From NCBI GenBank assembly GCA_946406115.1, contig OX291551.1, forward strand, positions 7,564,001 through 7,628,000: a stretch of 64,000 bases of DNA, written 5' to 3'. The DNA comes from Apoda limacodes. Lineage: Eukaryota; Arthropoda; Insecta; Lepidoptera; Limacodidae. Positions 1 to 13,900 of the stretch are shown here, one piece after another; the stretch's first letter is position 1; every line of letters starts with the position of its first letter. Below the pieces are notes generated by a model that saw only the letters and a program-made list of their open reading frames with translations, made no database searches and had not been told where the DNA came from. The translations under genes were made by a program, and so were the position numbers.

Positions 1-1722
1 ACACTAGTAGACTGGACAGGCAATTAACAATATTATAGTGCGGATATTTGATTTCCGCCATTTTTGTATGATAGATAATAAAGGGTCCACGAAACTATTG
101 TATCCATATTAAATGCTCGGAGGAAAGCTTCAAATCACACACAAAACTGGCACTGTAAGGCACAACCAACCATTCAGGTATAGGTTGCACAGGTCAGTGG
201 AGTTAACATTGAAGTACTTGTAAGCACTGTGAAGTTAGATATATGAAGATTTTAACCAATCACAGGGGGGCATTTTCTACAGCTTATGTCTCATTACTGA
301 CCTCTTTCTCATCACGTTATTACTTTCAACGCCATCTTCGAAACAACACTCCATAAAGGCACCACATCGATTTAATACTACATAGTTAGAACCATTGATA
401 TTTATTCGTTGTTTAAAATAATTATCAATATTTTTAATTTTCCAGTTAACATGGCTGTCGCAGTAAGTAAATGATAAACATGGCCGCTATAAGTTTTTAC
501 TAAAGCATAATGATGCTTACTTAAGCTTTTGGAGCGACGCGCGGATTTCACAAAATAGACAAAAAGAATCGGTCCGAAATTGGTGCGGTAAGAGTAGCCA
601 CCAGTACTTTTGTTTTGTTTTATAGTTTTTTTTTATATATATACTGTCTAATTAGATGTAAATACAAGGTTAGTAAGACCGTGGCTTAAAATGCGCAAGC
701 TTTATAATGAATGTGCTTATAAAACTTGTATAACAAATTAAAATTTTAGAATTAACGAAAAAAATGCACATATTAGGTACAATTTAAATTCTAAAATTGC
801 TCTTTCCATATTATCTGACTAAAATTTTTTGAACTTGCATTAAGATATCAACATTACTTTACTCATATTTCAAACAATCCTAGCAAATATCTATCCTTTA
901 AACCACTAACCATAAAGCATGCTTATTCATACTTTTAATACACTTAAAACATTCTTATGCATACTTTTAAAATCCATCAAGAATCCATCGATCAATGCAA
1001 GACACATCCTATCACTGGTATTATCAAATACACCCAAACAATTTTTAAGATCTTTTCTACAATTAGACATATATGATTATATGAAAATATCACAAAACAC
1101 TAGGTTCCTAAAAGCTCTAATAATACACTTTTAGCTTGCTCTTACAAAATCTTGAATTCAATAAATCTCTACCTACAGACAACATAATTTACAAATTGTA
1201 AATTGTTAGTTTACAATCTTTATGACTGACACTATATACAATCGAACATGCATTCAATCATAAATATATAAATAAAATAAAACATATTATAAGATTTCCA
1301 GAAGGTGCTACAAGATTAGACCTTAACCATTGATTTAAAAAAAAGATATGCAATAATTTTTTTATAATAAAACTATATATATTAAACAATCTGTGTAGCT
1401 ACATTTAACCAAAAAAAATCTATTATTACGCCTTTATTATGATCGTTTAGAAGAATCACTATTGTAAATTAAAAATATACCTTTAGTTTTCAATTTCCTG
1501 ATTTTACAGCACACATTTCCATTTCTATTATTATTCTAAAAAGACTAGAGCATTTAAACAATCTAAACAATGAAACTCATAATATGGCAGCTGTTTTCAA
1601 TTTTCCCATAATATCTCAAAATCATTCTCACATTTTTTATTCAAATTACATTGAATCATTTAAAATCTTACAAATCAATTTATTCATAGAATAAAATGAT
1701 ATAAAAACCTTAAAAATACTCA
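1..1722. other. 3' flank of Pi3K21B, AT-rich, no gene recognised
   Basis: Mostly AT-rich sequence downstream of the minus-strand PI3K gene. A short open start (ATGGCTGTCGCA followed by a GTAAGTA donor-like site near 450-467) could be a tiny first exon of a plus-strand gene, but nothing downstream confirms it. The 71-codon open frame at 919-1134 has no recognisable content. Confidence 0.4.
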
Positions 1723-1912
1723 CTATTGCCGCTGTTTTCTTTGTTTTCGTGATTTGTGTTGTTGTAAATCTTGCGCTTCTTGTTGTGTTTGTTTCTTTTC
1801 TGGTTTCTTTACAAGGTGTGCATTTATTGGGTATTTGAGTGTAGTTTTAAGATATTCGTTGTGTTCTTCTAGTGAATTCTCGGCGTAATGCAATACTAGC
1901 TCGTCTAAAGTT
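1723..1912 (-). CDS. Pi3K21B: Pi3K21B coding exon 4 (C-SH2 end, tail and stop)
   Basis: Encodes residues 369-431 and a TAG stop at 1725-1723, after a TTACAG acceptor. It completes the C-terminal SH2 (LVLHYAENSLEEHN, KYPINA) and adds a tail of about 31 residues dominated by Lys, Gln and Arg. Possible poly(A) signals on the minus strand lie at 1684-1679 and 1641-1636. Confidence 0.9.
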
Positions 1913-4900
1913 CTGTAACAATTTTTATACTTAAATTATATACTTAAAGAAAAGCTTAAATTTATGCCATTTTCTTTAAAGATTCTTCATAAATAAATTA
2001 TGACATATTATGTTCCGGACTATTTTTTTCTGTACACTGTAAAGCAGGATATAGTACATTACTGCGGCGGCCCGCAAACGCAGTATAACCGGGCGATCGT
2101 GAGTATTCCGTCCGAGGCATAGCCGAGGCACGCATCACAGAGTGGTACCCCTGGTGTTGCAAGCGTTCATTGGCTACGGTGACCGCTTACCATCAGGCGG
2201 ACTATAAGCTTGTTTGCCACCTTAGTTGTAGATGAAAAAAAAAAAAAAATTGCCCGGTTATGCTCAGTTGTGGCCAAAGTTGTATAGTGCTTTTCTCAAA
2301 TATGCGTGTAAAAAACTAATTATATTGACAATAATAAAAATAGTTTCGGCAATTTTGCCGCCAATTTGCCGCGTTCAAATATTGATTTCTTTTTTTACTT
2401 TTTTAAATTAATTTGATGGCGCATTCTTTTTGTAATGCCAGTCCGCAAAATAAAACAAAATTGATAAGTTATCATTTAAGTTTAGTTATCAATGTTCGGG
2501 TTTAAAAAAGTTCGTTCTATTTACAAATTTCATATTTTATTGGTTTATACCAGTAAAATTTCATTAAAATCGATGAAAAGATGGCAGAATTTGAAATGTT
2601 AATTTTTTTTGCATGAAAGGTAATGTTATTCACTAAATTGTGGTAATACACTTAGGTGTAAAATATAATAGAATAAACAAGGAAAACTCAATATTGACTA
2701 CATAATATAATTTATATACTATAATTTATAGTGAAAATGAACTGCCTGCTTAACTAGGAACGTAGGTTCGATTCCTTCACAGGATTAACATTTATATGAT
2801 GAACATTTGTGTTTGTCTTTAGCTTGGGTGTTTTCAATATATAATATGTATGGATCTACAAAAAAGTATATATATCATATATGTATTTATATCCGTTGTT
2901 ATCTAAATCACAGCTGTACAAGGATAAACCCTGTGCTTAAATACACGCGTCCACTGCTGCGTAGTATGTGTACGCAGACGGTACATAAGTTAGATGCGTG
3001 GGTCTTTTTGTATTGGAAACGTCATAAACGTCATAAAGCCACGCATCCCGTGTACAAAATGTAGAGATGAGAGATGTAGTTTTCGCAGTTGTATTGCTGA
3101 AGGTACTTATAAGAAGATGTAAGAAGGTACAGGAACATAAAATCTGGGCGGCTAACTCGGCTTATAGGCGGTGTATCAAAATAAAACATGCACCAGATTT
3201 CATATATATTTCGACACCCTGCGGCCGCACAATTTACAAATATGTTAATAGATTAAATTATAGGATAATATAGGGTACCATAAATTAAAAAATCAGCTAA
3301 ATCCAATTATTTGAAACCTTATTTCGTAAATAACTCTTCTCTTCTTTCCTGAAAAAGTTATCTTAATCTTATAGGTTTACAAAAAAGTCAGTGTCGAGAA
3401 AGTTCCTCAATTTCTATTTTTATTCACGCGAATGTTGCCTACGTAAAAATAACTACTATTTCTTTGCGTGTCGCCTATGGAAAAAAATTAAGTTACGGCT
3501 TAAAAACTAAAAAGGTTGTATAAAAAAAATTAATGAGGTTATAATATAAGTAAATAAAAATTACCATAAATGAAACTATCCTTTTTGGGATTTAAACTAT
3601 TTGCTCTACTTAATTATAGTGTAGAGTGGGACACTCTACACTCTTTTTTTTAAGGTTTTCTTATCCCTACTGGGTAGTGGTGGTGGGTAGACTCTCTCAA
3701 TCTACTTAAAATAAGAAAGGTTAAAATAGAGAATTTAAAATAATCTTACCTGTAAATATTATAAGGTTCCGCAAATCCATAATACCCTCTATCAGTCTTA
3801 TAAATAATGCAATGGTAGACCATGTCATTACAACAAATAGAGAGGGCCAATTGACCGGTAGAATTAGGCCGAATAAGAAAAGTCCCTTGAGGTTTGCCCT
3901 CTAGCAATTCTTCGGCCATAGCACGTGTACAGTTCTCAACTTTCCAACTAATACAATCACGATGTGCATATAGTTCCTCCTGCCTATGTCTGTTGTCCTC
4001 CTCTAGAACTTGTAAATATTCATCTGTTTTACCTCGATTTAGCAGCCACCTGTAATTAGATAAGGATTTGTTAAATATTTTTTTATACTACTAAGGTGGC
4101 AAAAAAGCTTACGTTCAGCCTGGTGGTAAGGGGTCACCGCAGCCTATAGACGCTTGCAACACCTGTGGCATAACTCGCGCGTTGCTGACCTTTCATAAAT
4201 CTAATAACTTCTTTCTTGAAAAAATCCATACGGTACTGGAGAAAACCTTGACTCATTCTACAACCCATTCGTTCGCGAGAGGAAGTTTCTCTGAAACCGC
4301 ACTGTACGCGACCATTATCTAAAGTGTGAGAATGAATTAATTTTATTTAGTAAAGTTTAGAAGTCTGTGGGGCAACTCACAAATTGGAAACCCACACTAG
4401 TCTGTGTTAGCAGATGCTAATGACAATTTCTTAAGCTCTTCCGTAGTCTTTTGTGTGACAGCATTTATTAACCCATGCCACCTGAGCGTTCAGGTGGCTT
4501 AAAAACTGGTTGTTGGTTAAGCCTCTAATATGTACCAGTTTATTAATTACTAGCCTGTTTTTCCTCTGAGTTTGCGTTAAAACCAGCAGTTTTACTCATT
4601 TCAAAGGTAAGTAGGTACGAGACTAGAAGCTGAATGTCTACCGGCGCGTAGCACGCATCGCCTTTGGAAATACGATAGGAAAATCTTGATGGTAACGAAA
4701 TATTAAATAGCTGTCAAAGTCTAGCAAGAACCATTCAGGTATCAGTTCTAGTTCAGATTTGTTCAAGAATCTCCAAAATCAATATATTATAGTCAGCATA
4801 TACATGAAGAAACCAAATTCAGTTCAAAGTTTATTAATACCTTCACCTGGGTGATACACCTGGTTATTTAAGTTATAAAGGTAGCCACTTATTAGTGTTG

Positions 4901-7900
4901 TGTAAATAATTAAAGGTTTTCATACCTTCTTTTCAAATAATAGCATTTAATTTACAGAAATAAACAGTCCCCTGCTATCTTAGGTAACAGGGGACTGTCT
5001 ATTAATTCAAGGTCAGATTCTATGACAAAATATTGGTGCGAATGAACTATCCGTTAGTACCTATGGCGGTAACAGTGTCGCTCACTACTGTTCTTCCCCA
5101 TTGACTTCTATGTAAAATCAAATTATTTAACTCTTACCGGCTTAGGAATGTGAAACAGTAATAAAGACCATTTTGTACTTACGTGTAGGACAGAATAAAA
5201 AAAACCGCCCAAATGTGAGTCGTTAGGGTTTCCTAGTTAGCGAATTATTGCGGATATCTAAAATCCTTGCAAACGGATTTTATTTACAATAATTTCGTGG
5301 AAAGTATTTATGAAGCTCTGTTATTGTGAGAAATAAAACTTCAATAGTTAGAGACGGGACATAAGGCCCACGACTTGAGAAGCTAATAACTTGAAAAAAG
5401 CACCTGAGAGAAAAAGTTACTTAAGAATGTTAAGAACTTTTTATTGCATTTTTGGAAAGCTCCATCCAACAATATTCCAAACAATATAATGCATAAAACA
5501 AATCACCCCTTAGTTACTTCAGTATAAAGCTGTAAGGCGGTTCAAATAAGGCACCCGCGTAAAAACCTAAAACACAGTAGTAACTAAGTTTTCTTGTAAT
5601 ATATTTAATATTTGACGCACTTCACACATTCTTTGTGAACCTTGAACCCAGCTGCAACAACAAACGAGACAAAGGCACTGAGTACATTAGCCTCCATCGT
5701 GTTAAATTTGAAGATCCGTGAAAAATAGATTCAAACATACAATGTCAACTATGCCAGCAACAACACTAAAAACAACTGTATTTTTTCATATGGATACGTG
5801 AAATGCCCTGACTGCCCCAAAAAGACAGTGTTCCTGCAAAATGTGCCTTTAGCTCCTGTGACCACTCTGCCAAGTATAAAGGTTGGCAGGTGTATAAAGA
5901 AATGTTAAGAATTAATGAAAGAATTTGCCGCGAAAATACATTAGATTTCTTGCCAGCTCTGGAAAGTGTCCCAAGAGGTCATGATCCACAAACTCCTAAG
6001 AGATCATGATCCACAACCTGGGTAAACCTAAACGCGAAGCTTCCTTTTATAGACACATTAGTCTCACCTTCGCACTGTCCAAATTATGGTAGAGGATTTT
6101 CCTCACCAGAGTACAATAACTCAGAGACGACTCGGCTATTATATCAACTCACCAGTTTGGGTTCCGAAAATCACATTCCACCATCGAACATGTTCATAGG
6201 GTATATCACACTATTATAGTGTTTCGAACGCAGAAACTGCTGCTCGGCGGATTTTCTCAATGTACAGCAAGCTTTCGGTCGCGTATGGCACGAAGGTGTG
6301 CCGGTTAAAGTTAAGGAAAGACTTCCGCATACCTCTCTGGAAGATCGTTCCAATTCAAACAAGGAGAAGCAAGATCAAGTCTATATGACATTGAGGCTGA
6401 AATGCCACAAGGTTTAGTTCTTGGACCGATTCTCTATAATATCTTTACATCTTATTTGCGTATATGCTACAGCATCTTACAACATATGGGAATGACTTAT
6501 GACATAGCTTATCTATCTGTTAAATGTAATCCCACAATCACACACCACATAATATTCGCCCTGAGAAAAGGAAACTGCCCCTCAGTAAAACTAGGGAACG
6601 ATACCCTTCCACATTCTGACTGTGTAAAGTAACTTGGTATCCCCTTAACAGGCAACTTACGTGGAAGTAACACATAAAACAAAATAGAGAGCAGGTCAAT
6701 CACAAATTTTGCTCCCTGTACTGGCTCATGGGAAGAAACTCAGTTTTATCAAATTGATAACAACTATTAATTTAAAACTCGGTGCTTAAACCAATATGGA
6801 CGTACGGAATCCAACTTTGGGGCGTTACTAGCAAAGTAACATTCTATGCCTCCAGCGAGTGGAAAGAAAGGAAAAGAAAATCTTTATTGGACGGTACATC
6901 ACAACACAACACGTTAAAAAACATATGTAAGTAATTAAAAATTCAATAAAAAATATAAAGAAAAAAAAATGACAGAGAAATAAAATACAAATTACGGAAA
7001 AATAAAAAAAAAAATTTAACATCACTAGGTCGGTCCTAACCTGTGCTGCAGTGCATCGCCAAATAGGTGTCAGCTCAGCATAATATGCTGCAGTCTATAA
7101 TAGGCATACATATACTACATCTTAAGGACAATTTGTACCGCTCCTTAGTTCACGAAAAATTGCGAGATACATGAATTCCGACAGTTGCATCTGAAATCGA
7201 GCTGCACAGAAAAACGACGCCTATCTCTATATCTGAACCCACTCGTCGCTGAATTGCTAGACGTGTCAAATGTGGTCAGGAGGTTGAAGAGAGACCACAT
7301 ACTGTAATTGGGAGGTGCGGCGATGGCCGCTCCAACATAACGTCATCCTTTCCTGCAACAAACTTGCTTACGGTCTAGCGACGAGACCAATATAAAAAAA
7401 CAATATACGGTAACTGTACCGCCTCTCAACCCACATACACAACAGCCCTGAGCCAAATAGCTTACCCAGGCCTGAACTTGAACTAAAAAGGCAAACAACT
7501 TACTCAGAAATAACGGCAGAACGTAACAGAAATGATACCCCGTAACTACTCAAAAAAACAATTCAAATGACATTTCCCAACAAAACAGCACATTGGATCT
7601 GGTCCGTTGATAAAAATTTACCAAATACTTCAACAAATAGGCTACCTGCTGAGAGTTTTAACAAAAGTCATAGCAAAGCCAGAAAGCATGGCATACCCTA
7701 GCAAAAGCGTGCCGTTCCGACTACTTTACGAAGACATATTACTCTATTGAGCATACAAAGAGATACGTGGAACTACGTACGATAGGCGCTGGCACGTGCC
7801 CGCACGTTGAAAATCACGATTTTCTCTGTTTTTTGGCGGTATAAAATTCAAATATTAATTAAATTAGCAAATTCACTTGGTCATATTAATATATATTTTA

Positions 7901-10900
7901 TGAAACAAGAATCAAGCGAATGTCAATGTTAGTTTTCTAAACAATTTGAATCAAAGCCCAAAAATAGAGTGTCAGAATTAAAAAAAAAACCTTATTGTTT
8001 TAATAGCCAAATTATTATAATATTAGCAAATCTAATTAATAAACATTTTTTCACGTCAAAAAGTGTACTCAGAACTGTAACAAAATTAATCAAAATCTTG
8101 GGTATACCATCACCTTAACTTCGCGGCCTCTTTAAGGATCGCAACTTGTAACAAAAAATCATTGAAAGTAGGTATATAAGTAATTATTATGTATTAGGAT
8201 CTATATTTAAGTATATATAATTTATATATTTATTTTGTAATCTCAGTGCATATGTGTTACCCGCTCACTTTCTACAGCTCTCACTTTCTTGGGTCAGCTG
8301 TAAGAGATCTCAACTAGAGATAAGCTTGACCTATGTACATAGCTATTTTTATATTTTATATGTTTTAAGTGTCCTATAATTGTGTACATGAATTAAATAA
8401 ATAAAATAAAATAAATAAATGGCCTTTCTCCAAAAAACCAAGAACTAGGGTCTCTAATAACGGAAAACAATCTGAACAAAGCTAGTACCTAAAGTTTGCG
8501 ACCTCTTTAAGGATCGCAACTTGTAACATAAATTGACTTGCTTCAAATATCGAAGAACTAGTGTCACTAATCATATGGACTCAGTGGCGTGAACAGGTAT
8601 TTTAGTCAGGGTAGGCAGAACAAGTGCCAGTCAGACTCTACCGTGCAAATAACATTTTTATAATTAGGTACTGTAACTAACATACTGCTAAGTTTCACCA
8701 AAAGGTTTCATTTTACCATTTTGGTACGGAACCCTAAAAGTTACGATACCGCGGAGATGTCTTACCATTTTATTCAAAATAGTCAACAACAGAAGAAGGT
8801 AGCGAATTCAGCTGGAAAAACCCGACTCTTATATGGTTAAGCTTAAATCTATAATATAATTTTCAAATAAGATTATAAATTGAAATTCGATAAATTCTAC
8901 CAGGTAGGCTTTGCCTTTTTGCCTATATGGAGTGCACGCCACTGTATGGACTCAAACTCAATCAAACTGAATGCACTTTCAATATCCCAGTCTCATGCTA
9001 CATTGAGAAGCTCCTTTCGTGTTAAAGGCTATTATATATATGAAACTCTCCACCCCGATGGTAGAGCGCATGCCGGATCAGCTGTCGTAATCAGAGCAAA
9101 CCAAAACACACCACAATAAAACAATTCTCGACACTGCACCTTCAAGCCACCTGTTTTACTAAGGGTCAAATCTGTCTTCTATATATTGCCCACCTAGACA
9201 CAGAATTACCTCTGATATGAACACAGCATTCTTTAAAATGCTTGATCTCAGATTTGCAGCAAGCAAAAACCGGCCAAGTGTGAGTCTGGGTCGCGCATCG
9301 AGTGTACCGTACAAACTTATTATCCTACTAATAGTTGATAAATGGAAAGTTGGTAAATTGAGTGATAGTCAATTTTGTGAAGCTATTGCGCAGTTCATAG
9401 GATAGATTACACAGAGCTCGAAGTCTATGATCCGAACCCACTCATCGCCGAATTGCTAGACGTGTCAACTGTCGCCAGGGGGTTGAAAAACAATACTGTA
9501 ATTGGGAGTTGTGGTTGCTCCACCATAATGCCATACCTACGCACAAAAAACTTGTTTTTGGTCTGGTGGCCCATCGCAAATGTACAGAGACCGATATATA
9601 AAAAAAAATTATGAAACTTTATTGTGGTTGGAAGGAGTCTTCCTGTAAAATTTTATCAGAATCTATGCAAAGACTGCGGAGTTAAGGCTGTGACATACGT
9701 AAGGAAGGACGAACATGACGAAACTATAATGCTTCCGTTTTTGCAATTTGGCTACAGAACCCTAAACAAGCAAAATTAGAATTAAAATATTAACTCACGA
9801 TTTATGGAGATCCTTTTTCTTGTGAAGATCGAGTATATCAAACTTCAATTTCGTGATTTCCCTTTCGAGACGCAAATTTGATTCCACCGTTTCTCGGAGT
9901 TCATTGTGCAATTGATTTCTTGCCTGTTCTAATTTCAATACTTTTGATTTTAATTGTTTATGGTTATCTAAAAGGTCGTTTTTCTCATGGGGTTGAGCTT
10001 CTGCCAGCATTTTTTCTTGCAACTTCAAATGTTCCGTACAAACTTTTAATGCTTTCATAAACGTGTCATGAGCTTGTCTTTTATTCTTTGCCTGTTCCCT
10101 GAGTCTAAAGTAATTATCTGTCAATTCATCAAAGTCTCTAGTTCTTAGTGCGAATTCCTTGTGTATTTCTTTATAGCGAGTTTCAAGAGTTTCGTCACTA
10201 AGATTTTCTCCTCCATCGTTTTCTTGCAGTCTCGAAAGGGGGTACAAAAGCTTTATGTCCAAGCTACTGTTACAATGTGCCAATGAAAATTCCGTATAAA
10301 ACCTAACAAGTTCCAGGACAGAGTTAAATTCGAAAGGTTCACAGAACCCATATTTTCCATCTTGTTTGTATATTTTAATTAATTTGTTTGTACCTCCTTT
10401 TCTAACAGTCAGCGTGTAGCCATTACCTTTATCTGACGCGTTACGGACTAGAAATGTGCCATCGCAGCATTCTTTAAGTTTTTCATTGGCTTCATCTCTA
10501 GAACAGAAAAAAATATAATTTGAATATTTATTAGAGTTGTCAAAGCACATTTGAAAGCTAATAACTTGCAAAACACAAAACCTAAAAAAAAAACCACTTC
10601 AATTCAAATTCTTAATGCATTTTTAAATTATTTAATAAATGTTCCAATCACAATAAAATTATATGGTATGGTGGTTCACATAAGTCCTAACTGTAATTTT
10701 ATTATTAAGTGGTGAAACTATGGAAGGATACAAAGAAGGTAGAATGGCTAAGTAACTTTATACAAGCATACCAATATTGCATTTAAGTACACACACTCCC
10801 ACACATGGGTCATTCTACAAAACTTTGATTACATTTTTGTTTTTTATTTTATTTTGTTATATGGAGGTCATGTAACTTACACATGGACAGTTTTATGACA

Positions 10901-13900
10901 GCTTTACCATGACACATACTTGCAACCAAATTGATGTTCAGGTATTTGTTGTTTTTAAAATCAAATATAATTTGTAAATTCAAACTGACTGAACTTTAAA
11001 GCTTGTTGAAGCATATTAAAAATTGCTCTCCAACTAGTACAACTCTACCATATTCTGGCAAGTTGTCATACTTGTGGCCAAGTGAATGTTCTGGCAATTA
11101 TATGTGAATACAGCACATTCTACGGTCTTGTATAAGCATGTTAAGAGCTAATATCTTTTACACTAACTCATATAAACTGTAACATATTAAAATTGAAAAA
11201 GTGTAGAAACATATTATTTTTAATTATTTTTTCACATTTTTTAAATTCTGTTGAAGGTGCAGCACATCTGCCAGATCATTTTATTTTATTAGAATTTTAA
11301 TTTATAAAATTTATTAGCCTTATGGTAAACATGTCACTTGGACTGTGCTGGAGCTCTTTCTTATCATCCTCATACATCCTCACTCTTGGGGCACAACCTA
11401 CTCTCTTCGATGGTGTTTTGGACCATAGTCTACTTGGGCCTTTTTTTCGACGTACACAGGTTTCCTCATGATGTATTCCTGTACCGAAAAGCCAGTGGAC
11501 TGATAAATCAATGTACTTAAGAAACTCATTGGTACACACAGGCCCAAAACCTTTCGCCCATGACTTGAGGCAAAAATCGAAACCTCTAAGCCACCACCAA
11601 CTAATCGAAAACCCTAAGACACAACAGACTAGTAGTACTAGGTAGCTCTTAAGCTTTGTGTAAAGTCCGATTATTATCTAATATTAACCATCAAAAAATG
11701 GAGGTTTCTGTGTTTTTTCGTATGTGTTTTGGTGGTTTTGGGATTTTCTCAGCAACTATCACTTATGATGTGTAATTAGCATGTGCTTACAACATTAGTA
11801 ATTGTTCACTTCTTTGTAGGTTATAACTATAAGTTACTTTGAATTAATATACCTACTAATATTTTGAATGGCATAAAAATATACAAAAACGTGTGTTTAT
11901 TACACATATACCATCTCCGATAAAATTTAATAAAATTTGTATTCTTAATTGAGTTTCGGATAAATACTTAAATGGTTGCCGATTCGCCAATGCAATAGTG
12001 CTAGAATTCTCAATACCCTTTACTCCATTCTAAACGACCCTTCATCTCCAAGCTATTTGAAGTCTCAATTCCAGATTATCAGCTCTCTTCACGAATGTTC
12101 GCGTCGCTCTTCTCAAACTCTTAATCTTGTGTCCACTCCTCGTCACCCCACGGGTTTCGTCTCAAATTCTCACACCGTCCAGGCAAAAGGACTCTGGAAT
12201 GCGCTTCCTACAGAAATTCGCAGAGCAGAGTAGAAACTTGTTCAAGCTTAAAGTCAAAGAATTTTATCTTAAACAGATTTCAGATGAAAACTGACTCTCC
12301 ACAGTTAAGATGTTAGGTACGTGACATATACGATTATGTATATATACTTATATATTATTTATGTTTGTATATGCTAATCTTTGTATTTTTATGTATCTGT
12401 AAGTATTATATTTTAATATATTTTCCATGAATACGTTATTTTTATTTTTGTTCTTAAAAAAAACATTTAAATTAAATATTTACACCACCAACAGTTTCTC
12501 TGTTTAGCCCTTTGGTTGGCTGGTAGAAAATGCTATATAGCATTAAGCCTGCCATGTACACCAATGTGTTCAGAAGTGTAAATTAATAAATAACTAAATA
12601 AAAAAATATATGTGTATGTACTGCAGGTACCAATTCTTCAGGTACAAAATATTAGTGCAGATTTGATGTGCAGATAAATCAGGTCGATGAATGATTGTTC
12701 AATTTTACACTCATATTTGTGCAATTTGTCCAAACTGGCAAATGCAGGGCGTGGGACTCCTTTATTTAATCACAGTATTAATTATTATTATAATTACACC
12801 AATGAAGTTTGCTATATCAAGCTGTAGTTATAGCTATAGTTCGTTTAAGCTTGGTTATAGTTATTTCCGCGGGAACTTTTGAATTTTTCGGGATAAAAAG
12901 TAGCTTATGTGCTATTCCAGGACCTAATGTATAGGTGTGCCAAGTTTCATCCCGATCCGTCCAGTGGCTGAAGCATTATTGAGTAACAAACAAACTTTCC
13001 CCTTTTTAATATTAGTAGGATTTTGTCCACAGTTCCACTTGCGTTAAATTCAGTTATAAGCAAAGATCGGAACAGGCAGACTATATTTGCCTTAACTTAG
13101 TAGAACAGAGACTTAATTTGGAGAATTCCATACGATAAATTTTTTTTTCGGGACAATTGTCCTGGGTTCTGGACATGATTTAAATATATTCAAAATAAAG
13201 TTATTTGAAATAGGTAGACTATATTTACCTAAAATTTACAAACATAGAGTTTTTAAACTACCAAAATATTTCATGAAATTCGTAATTTTTTTAATTAAGA
13301 TTATTGTGTTATATGGTTACCACAGCCACCACAAGGTTTTTCAAAATACAACGTAGCCTATTTCACCCGGACTAATGTAAAATTTCAAAGATTTCACTGG
13401 TGGAAAAAAGGAGTGTATTGTTTTTTGTTTTTCTGTATGTATTTGAGTTCCTTTACATACATATATGATGTATATAAAAATACTTATGTATATATTTAAG
13501 TTTCTTTATATCCATATATAAATCTACATATAGTTCAACTTTCAGAAAGTTGTCATGGAATAAAGAAACTCAAGTATGTACTACATAGATAGGTACTTAA
13601 AACAATACACTACTTTTTTAGGACAGTCGTAAAATAAACCTATTGGAGTTTGAGACTTTCTTCCGTCGGATGATAATCTGGTAGTACAAAAAAAGAAATT
13701 TAAATAACAAAATAAGCGAGGATAAAAATCAATATATTCATTTACTTTCGATAGAAAGTCTTACCAGAATCTTATATATTAATACTTAAAAATAAATAAA
13801 ATTAAAGGCACTGGTGCATCTTCAATTGAAATAAAAAACTACTATCTTTTCAATATTTTTCAGTGACAATCTATTTCAAAAGCGGGAACCTGAAATTCAA

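Noticed and set aside
2807..3273. Open frames of 85 and 68 codons on the plus strand
   Set aside because: The first starts inside SINE sequence and neither has a recognisable motif; they lie in a PI3K intron on the opposite strand.
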